From: Modestobacter marinus
Lineage (GTDB): Bacteria > Actinomycetota > Actinomycetes > Mycobacteriales > Geodermatophilaceae
Assembly (NCBI RefSeq): GCF_019799945.1
Contig: NZ_JABGCH010000018.1
Coordinates: forward strand, 47,889 to 111,888
Reading direction: 5' to 3'
Length of the DNA stretch: 64,000 bases
Part shown: piece by piece, positions 8,774-19,735 of the stretch
Numbering within the stretch: the stretch's first letter is position 1
How the letters are laid out: each line of letters starts with the position of its first letter
Program-made: the position numbers and the translations under genes
The notes under the pieces: generated by a model
What the model was told of the DNA's origin: nothing
Database searches by the model: none
What the model saw: only the letters and a program-made list of their open reading frames with translations

Positions 8774-10210
8774 ATGACGACAGCCCCTGAGAGCGCACGA
8801 CCCACCCCCGCCGGGTGGGACGGCCCCGACGACACCACCGGCTCCTACGCCCTGGAGGAGCGCGGCGCGCTCCGCCGCGTGGCGGGGCTGTCCACCGAGC
8901 TCGCCGACATCACCGAGGTCGAGTACCGCCAGCTGCGCCTGGAGCGCGTCGTGTTGGTCGGTGTCTGGACCGAGGGGACGGCGGCCGCCGCGCAGCGCTC
9001 GCTCGCCGAGCTGGCCGCGCTGGCCGAGACCGCCGGTTCCCAGGTGCTGGACGCGTTGATCCAGCGCCGCGACAAGCCCGACGCCGCGACCTACGTGGGC
9101 TCCGGCAAGGCCAACGAGATCCGCGACATCGTCGCCGCGACCGGCGCGGACACGGTCATCTGCGACGGTGAGCTGACCCCCGGCCAGCTCAACCAGCTGG
9201 AGAAGGTGCTCAAGGTGAAGGTGGTCGACCGGACCGCGCTGATCCTGGACATCTTCGCCCAGCACGCCACCAGCCGGGAGGGCAAGGCCCAGGTCGAGCT
9301 GGCCCAGATGCAGTACATGCTCCCGCGGCTGCGCGGCTGGGGTGAGTCGATGAGCCGGCAGGCCGGTGGCCGGGTCGCCGGCGGTGGCGGCATCGGTACC
9401 CGCGGTCCGGGTGAGACGAAGATCGAGACCGACCGGCGCCGCATCCGGGCCCGGGTGTCGAAGCTGCGCCGGGAGATCGCCGGCATGGCCACGGCCCGCG
9501 CCACGCAGCGGTCCAGCCGGTCGCGCAACGCCGTCCCCAGCGTGGCGATCGCCGGCTACACCAACGCCGGCAAGTCCAGCCTGCTCAACCGGCTCACCGA
9601 CGCCGGTGTGCTGGTCCAGGACGCGCTGTTCGCCACCCTCGACCCGACGGTCCGCCGGGCAGAGACCCCGGACGGGCTGGAGTACACGCTCACCGACACG
9701 GTCGGCTTCGTGCGGCACCTCCCGCACCAGCTGGTCGACGCGTTCCGGTCGACGCTGGAGGAGGTGGCCGACGCGGACCTGCTGCTGCACGTCGTCGACG
9801 GCTCCGACCCCGACCCGATCGGCCAGATCAACGCGGTGCACACCGTGCTCGGCGAGATCGACGCGAGCGCGGTCCCCGAGCTCATCGTGGTCAACAAGGT
9901 CGACGCGATGAGCGAGGAGGACGTCCTCCTGCTGCGCCAGGCGCTGCCGAACGCCATGTGGGTCTCGGCCCGCACCGGCCAGGGGATCGAGGCGCTGCGG
10001 GACGTGGTCGCCGCGCGGCTGCCGCACCCGCAGGTCGACGTCGAGGTGCTGCTGCCGTACTCCCGCGGTGACCTGGTCGCCCGGGTGCACCGCGACGGCG
10101 AGGTGCTCGAGGAGCGGCACGAGGACGACGGCACGCGCCTGGTCGCGCGGGTCGAGCCGGTGCTGGCCGCGCTGCTGGACGACTTCACCGCCCCTGTCGC
10201 GGGCGTGTGA
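8774..10210 (+). CDS. hflX: GTPase HflX
   Basis: Ribosome-associated GTPase implicated in splitting stalled or stressed 70S ribosomes. The 478-aa product has the HflX N-terminal domain (LERVVLVGVWTEG, then DAATYVGSGKANEI), a GGGIGTRGPGETKIETDRR linker, the G1 motif GYTNAGKS near residue 260, DTVGFVRHLPHQLV (G3) and NKVD (G4). Start choice is uncertain: in-frame ATGs exist at 8708, 8723 and 8774 and none has a strong ribosome-binding site. 8774 is the closest to the conserved core. A perfect 14-bp hairpin follows the stop. Confidence 0.93.
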   Translation: MTTAPESARPTPAGWDGPDDTTGSYALEERGALRRVAGLSTELADITEVEYRQLRLERVVLVGVWTEGTAAAAQRSLAELAALAETAGSQVLDALIQRRDKPDAATYVGSGKANEIRDIVAATGADTVICDGELTPGQLNQLEKVLKVKVVDRTALILDIFAQHATSREGKAQVELAQMQYMLPRLRGWGESMSRQAGGRVAGGGGIGTRGPGETKIETDRRRIRARVSKLRREIAGMATARATQRSSRSRNAVPSVAIAGYTNAGKSSLLNRLTDAGVLVQDALFATLDPTVRRAETPDGLEYTLTDTVGFVRHLPHQLVDAFRSTLEEVADADLLLHVVDGSDPDPIGQINAVHTVLGEIDASAVPELIVVNKVDAMSEEDVLLLRQALPNAMWVSARTGQGIEALRDVVAARLPHPQVDVEVLLPYSRGDLVARVHRDGEVLEERHEDDGTRLVARVEPVLAALLDDFTAPVAGV

Positions 10211-10214
10211 CGCG

Positions 10215-10255
10215 TCCTCCCGGCGTCCCGCCCGCGCGGCAGGACGCCGGGAGGA
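10215..10255 (+). terminator. hairpin terminator of hflX
   Basis: Perfect 14-bp inverted repeat (arms 10215-10228 and 10242-10255, 13-nt loop) beginning 4 nt after the hflX stop. There is no T-run, as is usual in actinobacteria. It argues that the next gene starts at 10291 and not at the GTG 10207 that overlaps hflX. Confidence 0.7.
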
Positions 10256-10290
10256 TCACGGGCAGGTCACGGCCCCGGTACCGTGAGGCC

Positions 10291-11031
10291 GTGACCCCCG
10301 GTGCGGTACGGCAGACGGCGGAGCCCGCCGGTGGCCCGTCCGTTCCCGCGGGCACCCGGGTGATCGGCGTCGGCCGGCCGGCCTGGTGGGCCCTCGTGCT
10401 CTCCGCGCTGGCCACCGTGGGCATCACCGTGGAGCTGCTCAGCCGGGGCTGGCTGGAGCGGATGGACCTGCGGGTCTCCGAGGTCGTCAGCGACTGGGAC
10501 CTGCGCAACGGCGACGCCTACTGGCTGGTCTGGGCGTTCACGCAGACCGGTGGCCGTGGGTTCATCCTGATCGTCCTGACGGTCCTGGTCGGCTGGCTGC
10601 TGGTCCGCGAACGCACGGTCGTCCCGCTGCTGCGGGTCCTGCTCGCGCTAGCCCTGCTCACCGCGGTGGTCTACGCCTTCAAGTGGGGCACCGGTCGCAC
10701 GGCGCCGGCGTTCCCGGGGTCCTTCTTCCACCGGGACGGTGCCAGCTACCCCTCGGGCCACGTCGCGAACGCGGTGCTCATGTGGGGCGTCGCCCGCTGG
10801 CAGGCGGTCGAGTTCGCCCTGGCCGCCTGGGTGCAGCGCGTCTTCTGGGCACTGAGCGTCTTCGGGCCGCTCGCGACCGGCGTGGCGATGGTCGCGCTGG
10901 ACTTCCACTGGGTCACCGACGCGGTGGTCGGCCTGACCGTCGGGCTGCTGCTGTTGGGCGTGGTTCACGCACTCGACGCAACCCTGCTGTCACGCTGGGT
11001 TCGTGCCCGCGCAGGCCGAGCCCCCGTCTGA
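10291..11031 (+). CDS. PAP2-family phosphatase
   Basis: 246-aa membrane protein of the type 2 phosphatidic acid phosphatase fold, which removes phosphate from lipid phosphates such as undecaprenyl-PP or phosphatidate. The signature appears as KWGTGRTAP (C1), YPSGH (C2) and LDFHWVTD (C3 with the nucleophilic His region), among about six hydrophobic segments. GTG 10291 is chosen because TACCGT (10279-10284) lies exactly 6 nt upstream, a leaderless arrangement, and because a terminator hairpin lies between it and hflX. The frame remains open back to 10207. It overlaps the next gene by 29 nt. Confidence 0.85.
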   Translation: MTPGAVRQTAEPAGGPSVPAGTRVIGVGRPAWWALVLSALATVGITVELLSRGWLERMDLRVSEVVSDWDLRNGDAYWLVWAFTQTGGRGFILIVLTVLVGWLLVRERTVVPLLRVLLALALLTAVVYAFKWGTGRTAPAFPGSFFHRDGASYPSGHVANAVLMWGVARWQAVEFALAAWVQRVFWALSVFGPLATGVAMVALDFHWVTDAVVGLTVGLLLLGVVHALDATLLSRWVRARAGRAPV

Positions 11032-12070
11032 CCGCGCCGCGCGCCGACTGCGGTCCGGCGGCGCGGCGCTCGCCGTGCCGTTCGTCCTGCTGCTGCCCCC
11101 GGGGCCGGCGTCCGCGGACACCACGGCGTCGGCCTCGTACGGTGCCGCCGTCACCCGCTGCGAGATCACCGATCCGCGGCTGCCGGAGCTGTCCGGCCTC
11201 GCCGGCGCCGGCGAGTCGATGCTGGCCATGAACGACGGCGGAGACCGGGCCCAGGTGTTCGTGCTCGACGGCGCGTGCGCGGTCGGCGACGTGCGCTCGG
11301 GCGAGGTCGACCCGTACGACCCCGAGGACCTGGCGCTGGGTGCCGACGGCACGCTCTGGGTGGCCGACACCGGTGACAACGCGCAGACCCGGGGGACGGT
11401 CGCGCTCATCGGCCTGCGCACCGACGGCTCGAGCACCCTGACCCGGCTGACCTACCCCGACGGTCCGCACGACGCCGAGGCGCTGCTCCTGGCCCCCGAC
11501 GGAACGCCCTACCTGGTCACCAAGGAGGTCCTCGGTGCCAGCGGGGTCTACCGGCCCGACGGGCCGCTCACCGACGGTGCCACGGTGGGGATGACCAAGG
11601 TGCTGCAGCTCGGGCTGACCCTCACCGGGACCCCCGGAGGCCCGGTCGGCCGGGCCGGCCAGCTGATGGTCACCGGGGGAGCGGTGTCCGCTGACGGGCA
11701 GCGGATCGCCCTGCGGACCTACACCGACGCCTACGTCTGGGCGTTGTCCGGCTCCGACGTCGCCGGCGCGCTCGCGGGCGAGCCCGTGCGCGTGGCCCTG
11801 CCGGACGCGCCGCAAGGGGAGGCGATCGCCTTCGCCGCGAACAGCCGGGACCTCCTCGTGGCAGGGGAGGGTCTGCCGTCCCCGATCACTCTGGTCCCGG
11901 CCGGAGCGGCTCCCGCTCCCGCCCCGGCCGCGGCCGGTACCGGGTCGCCGGCCGCTCCCGTGGCGGACCTGGTGCGCGACGTGTCGCCGTGGACGGCCGG
12001 CATCATCGCCGCGGTGGTCGCGACCGTGCTCGTCTGGGTCGGGGGGAAGCTGCGCCGCCGCAGGGAGTGA
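11003..12070 (+). CDS. secreted, membrane-anchored beta-propeller-like protein
   Basis: 355-aa protein with an N-terminal signal peptide (RR-rich start, hydrophobic LAVPFVLLLPPG, cleavage near ASA-D at about 38) and a C-terminal transmembrane helix (WTAGIIAAVVATVLVWVG) followed by KLRRRRE. The ectodomain contains WVADTGDNAQTRGTV and EDLALGADGTLWVADTGDN, blade-like repeats as in esterase-like phytase or NHL/SMP propellers. Enzymatic activity cannot be told from sequence. The start lies inside the preceding PAP2 gene (29-nt overlap), so the two are probably co-translated. It is convergent with lexA. Confidence 0.75.
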   Translation: MPAQAEPPSDRAARRLRSGGAALAVPFVLLLPPGPASADTTASASYGAAVTRCEITDPRLPELSGLAGAGESMLAMNDGGDRAQVFVLDGACAVGDVRSGEVDPYDPEDLALGADGTLWVADTGDNAQTRGTVALIGLRTDGSSTLTRLTYPDGPHDAEALLLAPDGTPYLVTKEVLGASGVYRPDGPLTDGATVGMTKVLQLGLTLTGTPGGPVGRAGQLMVTGGAVSADGQRIALRTYTDAYVWALSGSDVAGALAGEPVRVALPDAPQGEAIAFAANSRDLLVAGEGLPSPITLVPAGAAPAPAPAAAGTGSPAAPVADLVRDVSPWTAGIIAAVVATVLVWVGGKLRRRRE

Positions 12071-12097
12071 CCCACGGCGGCGCGACCCGCCTGGTGC

Positions 12098-12916
12098 TCA
12101 GATGCGGCGCAGGACGCTGACCACGCGGCCGAGCACGGTCGCGTCGTCGCCGGGGATCGGCTCGTACGCCGGGTTGTGCGGCAGCAGCCAGACGTGCCCG
12201 TCGCGGCGCTTGTAGGTCTTGACCGTCGCCTCGCCGTCGATCATCGCGGCCACGATCTCGCCGTTCTCGGCGGTGGGCTGCTGGCGCACCACGACCCAGT
12301 CCCCGTCGCAGATCGCCGCGTCGACCATCGAGTCACCGGCCACCTTGAGCATGAACAGGGTGCCCTCACCGACCAGCTCGCGGGGCAGCGGGAAGACGTC
12401 CTCGACCGCCTGCTCGGCCAGCACCGGACCACCGGCGGCGATGCGCCCGACCAGGGGCACGTAGGTGGCAGCCGGCGTGGCCGCCTCGTCGCCGCCGGAG
12501 CTGCCCGCCGCGGCCGGCCCCTCGGCCGACGCGTCGGCTCCCAGGGCGGCGGCGCTGTCGCCGGGGAGGCGGACGTCGAGCGCGCGCGGCCGGTTCGGGT
12601 CCCGGCGCAGCCAGCCCTTGCGCTGCAGCACCGACAACTGGTGGGCGACCGAGGAGGCGGAGGACAGCCCCACCGCCTCACCGATCTCGCGGACCGAGGG
12701 CGGGTAGCCGCGCCGCTCGATCGAGTCGCGGATGACCTCCAGGACGCGGCGCTGGCGCTGGGTGAGCCCGTCGCCGGCCTCGGCCCGGTCGGGGAAGGTG
12801 CGGACGGCGCCGCCCTGCTCCGCGGACCCGGTCTCGGCACCGGTCGCCGGCCCGGCGGCCCGCTTGCGGCGGGTGGGACCCGCTCCGCCGTCCGTCGAGC
12901 GGTTGTCGACCGCCAT
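12098..12916 (-). CDS. lexA: SOS repressor LexA
   Basis: Transcriptional repressor of the DNA-damage response that cleaves itself when RecA filaments form. The 272-aa product has the LexA winged helix at about 50-115 ([19 protein letters not shown]) and a peptidase S24 domain. The cleavage bond A161-G162 in GRIAAGG, nucleophile S196 in AGDSM and base K233 in ATVKTYK are all present. An Ala/Gly-rich linker of about 35 residues separates the domains. ATG 12916 has a strong GAGGAGGGG site upstream. One SOS box lies 121 bp upstream and a second near the divergent LysM gene, giving autoregulation. Confidence 0.96.
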   Translation of the reverse strand: MAVDNRSTDGGAGPTRRKRAAGPATGAETGSAEQGGAVRTFPDRAEAGDGLTQRQRRVLEVIRDSIERRGYPPSVREIGEAVGLSSASSVAHQLSVLQRKGWLRRDPNRPRALDVRLPGDSAAALGADASAEGPAAAGSSGGDEAATPAATYVPLVGRIAAGGPVLAEQAVEDVFPLPRELVGEGTLFMLKVAGDSMVDAAICDGDWVVVRQQPTAENGEIVAAMIDGEATVKTYKRRDGHVWLLPHNPAYEPIPGDDATVLGRVVSVLRRI

Positions 12917-13036
12917 GACCCCTCCTCGTCCGGCTGCAGCCTGCGCAGCTCCCCGGCGACGGCCCGGCCGCTCCGTGCGCGGACGGGCTGCGTCGTCTCG
13001 ATCGCACCCGAACGGTAGCGCCATCGGCGGCCGTCT

Positions 13037-13052
13037 TCAAACACCTGTTCGA
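13037..13052. promoter_or_regulatory. SOS box (lexA proximal)
   Basis: TCAAACACCTGTTCGA matches the actinobacterial LexA site TCGAAC-N4-GTTCGA with one mismatch. It lies in the divergent lexA/LysM promoter region. Confidence 0.85.
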
Positions 13053-13114
13053 AGGAGCGTCGTGTCGGCGCATTCCCGTCGGTGGAGTGCGGTAGACATC
13101 CCGCAGCGTCCGAT

Positions 13115-13130
13115 TCGAACACCCGTTCGA
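13115..13130. promoter_or_regulatory. SOS box (LysM-gene proximal)
   Basis: TCGAACACCCGTTCGA is a perfect TCGAAC-N4-GTTCGA palindrome, 32 bp before the LysM gene start, so that gene should be strongly damage-inducible. Confidence 0.92.
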
Positions 13131-13161
13131 TCGAGTCACGTCCCGAGCGAGGAGTGGACCG

Positions 13162-13659
13162 ATGGCCACCGTCCAGCGCAGTGTCGTCCCGCCGTCGCCC
13201 GTGCAGGCGTACGCCGGTCAGGTGTCGGTCGGGCGCCGCGACGCGGTCCGCCTGGCCCGGCGTCCTGCGCGTCCGGCCGGTGCGGCCGGGGGGCGGGGCG
13301 TCCGCGGCGGGGGCTGTGCCGCCGGCCGTCCACTGCCGGCCGGTGCCGGCCGGGAGTCGTGGGACCGGCCGCCGCTGCGCCTGACCCGGCGCGGGCGGCG
13401 CGTCGTCGCGGGGCTGTCCATCGCGATCGGGCTGGCCGTGGCCGTGGCGACCGCGATGGTCGTCGGCTCCGAGTCGGGCCCGGTGCTGCGGTTGGCCGGC
13501 GTCGAGACCGTGGTCGTGGAGGCGGGGGACACCCTGTGGGCCATCGCGGTGGACGCGGCGCCGGAGGAGGACCCCCGCGCGGTGGTCGACGCGATCCGCG
13601 ACCTCAACGAGCTCGACGGGGTCGCGCTCGAGCCGGGACGGGTCCTGCAGCTCCCCTGA
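13162..13659 (+). CDS. SOS-regulated LysM membrane protein (ChiZ/Rv2719c-like)
   Basis: 165-aa protein with a basic Gly/Ala-rich N-terminus, one transmembrane helix (about 83-103, VVAGLSIAIGLAVAVATAMVVG) and an extracytoplasmic LysM domain (about 118-165, VVVEAGDTLWAIA...LEPGRVLQLP) that should bind peptidoglycan. It occupies the same place as Rv2719c in Mycobacterium, between lexA and nrdR, where the LexA-controlled product inhibits division after DNA damage. The corynebacterial divS gene has an analogous role. A perfect SOS box lies just upstream and a GAGGAG site precedes ATG 13162. The division-inhibitor role is inferred. Confidence 0.85.
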   Translation: MATVQRSVVPPSPVQAYAGQVSVGRRDAVRLARRPARPAGAAGGRGVRGGGCAAGRPLPAGAGRESWDRPPLRLTRRGRRVVAGLSIAIGLAVAVATAMVVGSESGPVLRLAGVETVVVEAGDTLWAIAVDAAPEEDPRAVVDAIRDLNELDGVALEPGRVLQLP

Positions 13660-13852
13660 GCCGAGCCGCGCTCGCGGGGGCTCTCACGTCGCCCCGGTGG
13701 GACCGGCCGGAGCGGTGGACCGCGCCCGCGCGGCGCGCAGTGGGCCTGTGTGCGGCGGCTGGGACGGGCGTCGTCTGATGTGTCCGGAGAGACGGCTGCG
13801 CGACACGCCTCGTCCGGGCTTGCATACCCGTGGGGTCCGGCATACGGTTCCA

Positions 13853-13868
13853 CCACAACATCTAGTGG
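13853..13868. promoter_or_regulatory. NrdR-box-like operator upstream of nrdR-nrdJ
   Basis: CCACAACATCTAGTGG agrees with the NrdR consensus acaCwAtATaTwGtgt at 12 of 16 positions and has ACCAC/GTGGT outer symmetry. It lies in the 376-bp gap between the LysM gene and nrdR. A clear second box at the usual ~31-bp spacing was not found. Confidence 0.6.
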
Positions 13869-14035
13869 TTACACGGATGGAAGTCGTCCACAACCGGTCC
13901 ACACGTTCTCCCCGCGGCATCCACCGGATGTCCCCGGGTGGGTCCACAGGACGGGCCCACCCGGCCCGTTCCGCAGACAGTGCCATGAGGTCGCCCGCCA
14001 GCCGGCGCGACACCCGCGAGAGGGGATGAGTCGAC

Positions 14036-14593
14036 GTGCGCTGCCCCTTCTGCCACAACCCGGACAGCCGTGTCGTCGACTCCCGCGAGACCGACGAGGG
14101 CGTCACCACCCGCCGCCGCCGGTCCTGCCCCGGCTGTGGCCGGCGGTTCACCACCGTCGAGGAGGCGGTGCTGGCCGTCGTCAAGCGCAGCGGCGTGACC
14201 GAGCCGTTCAACCGCACCAAGGTGATGGCCGGGGTGCGGCGGGCCTGTCAGGGGCGGCCGGTCGGCGAGGACCAGTTGCAGCTGCTGGCCCAGCAGGTCG
14301 AGGACGCCGTCCGCGCCACCGGTGCGGCCGAGGTGCCCAGCCACGAGGTGGGGCTGGCGATCCTCCGCCCGCTGCGCGAGCTGGACCAGGTCGCCTACCT
14401 GCGCTTCGCCAGCGTCTACCACGCCTTCGACTCCCTCGAGGACTTCGAAGAGGAGATCACCGAGTTGCGCGCCCGGCACCTGCCGGGCGGCACCCCACCG
14501 CTGCCCGGCATGCAGCCGGACCTGCCGGCCCCGCGCCGGAAGGGCGGCGGCCGGGGTCAGACCACCCCCTCCGGCGACGCCGCCGGCCCCTGA
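14036..14593 (+). CDS. nrdR: transcriptional regulator NrdR
   Basis: ATP/dATP-sensing repressor of ribonucleotide reductase genes. The 185-aa product begins MRCPFC and carries the zinc ribbon CPFC...CPGC (residues 3-6 and about 31-34) followed by an ATP-cone ([29 protein letters not shown]). About 25 residues beyond the family core are a Pro/Gly-rich tail. GTG 14036 follows a GAGAGGGG site. Located directly before nrdJ (93-bp gap, same strand), it probably forms an nrdRJ operon controlled by the site at 13853. Confidence 0.95.
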   Translation: MRCPFCHNPDSRVVDSRETDEGVTTRRRRSCPGCGRRFTTVEEAVLAVVKRSGVTEPFNRTKVMAGVRRACQGRPVGEDQLQLLAQQVEDAVRATGAAEVPSHEVGLAILRPLRELDQVAYLRFASVYHAFDSLEDFEEEITELRARHLPGGTPPLPGMQPDLPAPRRKGGGRGQTTPSGDAAGP

Positions 14594-14686
14594 GAACTGT
14601 CAGTACCAACCGCTACACCAGTCAGGCAGCACCCGTCGCGGCGCTTCCCCCGCCGCAGCCCCACCACCAGGGAGAGCTCGAACACC

Positions 14687-17555
<2,869 letters not shown>

Positions 17556-17557
<2 letters not shown>

Positions 17558-17645
17558 TGTCGAGGCTTTGCCGGGATGTCAGCGGGATTCTCGCCTGATG
17601 TCCCGGCAGGCTCGCCGAGATGTCACTGCGGCGTGCGGTGACATC
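17556..17645 (+). repeat. GATGTC-rich segment with two stem-loops behind nrdJ
   Basis: GATGTC occurs at 17556, 17575, 17597 and 17619, with its complement GACATC at 17640. Two inverted repeats use these copies: 17569-17582 with 17595-17608 (12 of 14 paired, 12-nt loop) and 17619-17629 with 17635-17645 (one G-U pair). The first copy overlaps the nrdJ stop region. It could be a structured 3' UTR, a small RNA or a repeat remnant. Confidence 0.6.
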
Positions 17646-17691
17646 GTGTATCAAGCTCGGCGGACGACGCGATCTTGATGCACCGCTCTTC

Positions 17692-17726
17692 AGCCGTCCC
17701 GGCCGCCTCGTGCGGCCGGGACGGCT
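17692..17726 (+). terminator. hairpin terminator downstream of nrdJ
   Basis: Perfect 15-bp inverted repeat with a CTCGT loop (arms 17692-17706 and 17712-17726), very GC-rich and followed by CCTT. It probably ends the nrdRJ transcript. Confidence 0.75.
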
Positions 17727-18225
17727 CCTTGGGCCCAGCCTGGGAGAGGCGATCGCCGTGGTGAAGGACCGGCCGTGAGCGCGGTGACCGGGAGCCGGCG
17801 TCGCACGAGGCCGCTGCGGGTCCTCCTGAGGACGCGGCAGCGTGGGCGCGTTACCGGTCCGCTGTCACGCCCGGGTGTTGATGCGCATGGCCGACTTGGC
17901 CGGTCACGCCGGCTGGCGGGATCGTTCGATGACACCATCAGTTCGGCGACCGGTCGGCTCCAGTCGCATTCATCGCGCCCCCCGCAACACCTGTCACGCG
18001 TGCGACCTCACCGACGGGCATGCGGCCTCGCGGCGCGAGTGCCGCCGAACTCTCGACCCGGCTCCCAGCTACGTGAGGACGGCCTGCATGCCCGTTCGGA
18101 CACGCAGCCGCGCTGACAACCGCATCAGCACGCGAGCGTCCTCGTCGAGCGCACCGTCCCGGGGCGTCGCATGCCCGCGCGCGGGCGCGTATCCCACCGC
18201 GCTCCCAGCGCGGAGCGGCGCTCGA
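17727..18225. other. gene-free stretch
   Basis: About 500 bases after the nrdJ terminator without a convincing gene. Open frames here have Arg/Ser/Pro-rich, non-globular translations, lack ribosome-binding sites and overlap one another. No RNA gene or repeat was recognised. Confidence 0.5.
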
Positions 18226-18576
18226 TCAGGCCGCGGACCCCGACCCCGACCCCCAGAGCGGATGCGTCCACACCAGGACCGCGATGAGCGCGAGGGTCGC
18301 GCCGAGGAGAGCTGCTCCGGAGGGCGACACGGGCTGCCGCGTCACCGCTCGTCGGAGGAGCGCAACGGCGGAGGCTCCGCCGACGAGCGATGCCCAGAAC
18401 AGGAACACCCACCCCAGAAGCCACGTCCCGACGAACAGGTACTCGGTGTCCGGATCGAGGGGGCCGATCGCATCGCTGACGGAGAACAAGGCCACCGCGC
18501 CCGCGGCGAACGCGAGCGCCACGACCGGCCCCACCGGTGTGCTGCTCGCCCGGGTCGGCGTCGGCGTCGGCGTCAC
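18226..18576 (-). CDS. small membrane protein of unknown function
   Basis: 116-aa protein with a short TPTPTP N-terminus and three hydrophobic segments (about 17-37, 45-65 and 86-104), ending in a Gly/Ser tail. I do not recognise the family. GTG 18576 is supported by TACTGT exactly 6 nt upstream (18588-18583 on the minus strand), the spacing of a leaderless promoter. It stands alone between the gene-free stretch and the GAF-ANTAR gene, which is divergent. Confidence 0.6.
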   Translation of the reverse strand: MTPTPTPTRASSTPVGPVVALAFAAGAVALFSVSDAIGPLDPDTEYLFVGTWLLGWVFLFWASLVGGASAVALLRRAVTRQPVSPSGAALLGATLALIAVLVWTHPLWGSGSGSAA

Positions 18577-18922
18577 AAGATCACAGTACGCCGGAGCGCA
18601 GCCGCGGCACCACGAACTGTGCCCCCGATGCGCATGAGGCCCTGCCGGTCAGCCCAGAGGTCGATCACCAGGGGACCGGCGTCATGCGTCGGGGGACAGC
18701 GCCACCCGGTGGGACACCTCCGGGCCGGTCAGGTCCAGCGCCGATGAGGCTCGGCCAGGAGGAGGGGGGTCGACGGTCTGGTCGCCGCCCCTTGCTCCGT
18801 GTGGGGATCACACCGGGGTCGAGTTCCGTCGTCCGGAGCCCGGCCCCGGGCAGTCCGCGGTGGTCCGCTCCGGCTTCCGCGGGGCATGTTCCGGCCCGGC
18901 CGTCCGTGCCACAGTGGCTCAC
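18577..18922. other. divergent intergenic region
   Basis: About 350 bases between the small membrane protein and the GAF-ANTAR gene. It holds the TACTGT -10 of the former and a short GTGTG-GGGAT-CACAC inverted repeat at 18799-18813. No coding sequence is convincing. Confidence 0.45.
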
Positions 18923-19696
18923 GTGAGCGCGGACCGGACTCAGCCTGTGCAGCGGCCGGGGCAGCCCTCCGCACAGGCCCGTGGCGGATCGGTCGAGGAC
19001 GACCTCACCCGCCGGCTGGCCGACCTGGCGCGGGACATGCAACGCCAACTCGACAGTGACGCCGTCATGGACATCATCGTGAGCGCAGCGGTGGGCACGG
19101 TCCCCGGCGCCGAAGAAGCCTCGATCAGCCTCGCGCAACGTGGCCGTCGCGTGGAATCGGCAGCGGCCACCAGCGACGTGCCCAGGCGCTTCGACGAGCT
19201 GCAGCAGGAGACGCGGCAGGGGCCGTGCATGGACTCCATGTACGAGCACGAGACCGTCCGGGTCGATGACCTGGCCCGCGACCAACGCTGGCCGGAGCTG
19301 GCGCGCCGGGCCGGGGAGATCGGCATGGCGAGCATGTTGTGCGTCCAGTTGTTCGTGGAAGGCGACGACCTGGGGGCCATGAACCTGTTGGCCCGGCGGC
19401 CGGGCGTCTTCACCGACGAGTCCGAGCGCATCGCGCTGATGTTCGCCAGCCATGCGGCCGTCGCGGTCGCCCAGGCGCGGAAGCTGAACCACCTGGGCAC
19501 AGCGCTGGCCAGCCGCGACCTCATCGGGCAGGCCAAGGGCGTTCTCATGGAGCGGTACAAGATCACCGCGGATCAGGCGTTCGCCCTGCTGGCGCGGGCC
19601 AGTCAGGACACCAACATCAAGCTCCACGAGGTCGCCGGGTTCCTCACGCGTACCGGTGAGCTCACCGCCGAACGCGAACGGGATGGGCACAGCTGA
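18923..19696 (+). CDS. GAF and ANTAR domain regulatory protein
   Basis: 257-aa predicted signal-responsive RNA-binding antiterminator. Residues about 30-180 form a GAF sensor (LDSDAVMDIIVSAAVGTVPGAEEASISL ... GVFTDESERIALMFASHAAVAVAQA). Residues about 195-250 form an ANTAR domain (RDLIGQAKGVLMERYKITADQAFALL). ANTAR domains bind paired hairpins in nascent RNA to prevent termination; the RNA targets here are unknown. Such proteins are abundant in Geodermatophilaceae. GTG 18923 was chosen as the start nearest the domain; upstream GTGs at 18914 and 18860 remain possible. Confidence 0.85.
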   Translation: MSADRTQPVQRPGQPSAQARGGSVEDDLTRRLADLARDMQRQLDSDAVMDIIVSAAVGTVPGAEEASISLAQRGRRVESAAATSDVPRRFDELQQETRQGPCMDSMYEHETVRVDDLARDQRWPELARRAGEIGMASMLCVQLFVEGDDLGAMNLLARRPGVFTDESERIALMFASHAAVAVAQARKLNHLGTALASRDLIGQAKGVLMERYKITADQAFALLARASQDTNIKLHEVAGFLTRTGELTAERERDGHS

Positions 19697-19735
19697 CCGG
19701 CCCACCCCGCGCCCGCGGGCGGACCCGCCGACGCA

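Noticed and set aside
13815-13840. A possible second NrdR box ~31 bp upstream of the first
   Set aside because: The bases at the expected spacing match the consensus poorly and lack symmetry.
14594-14686. B12 riboswitch before nrdJ
   Set aside because: The 93-base gap is too short and lacks a B12-box-like sequence.
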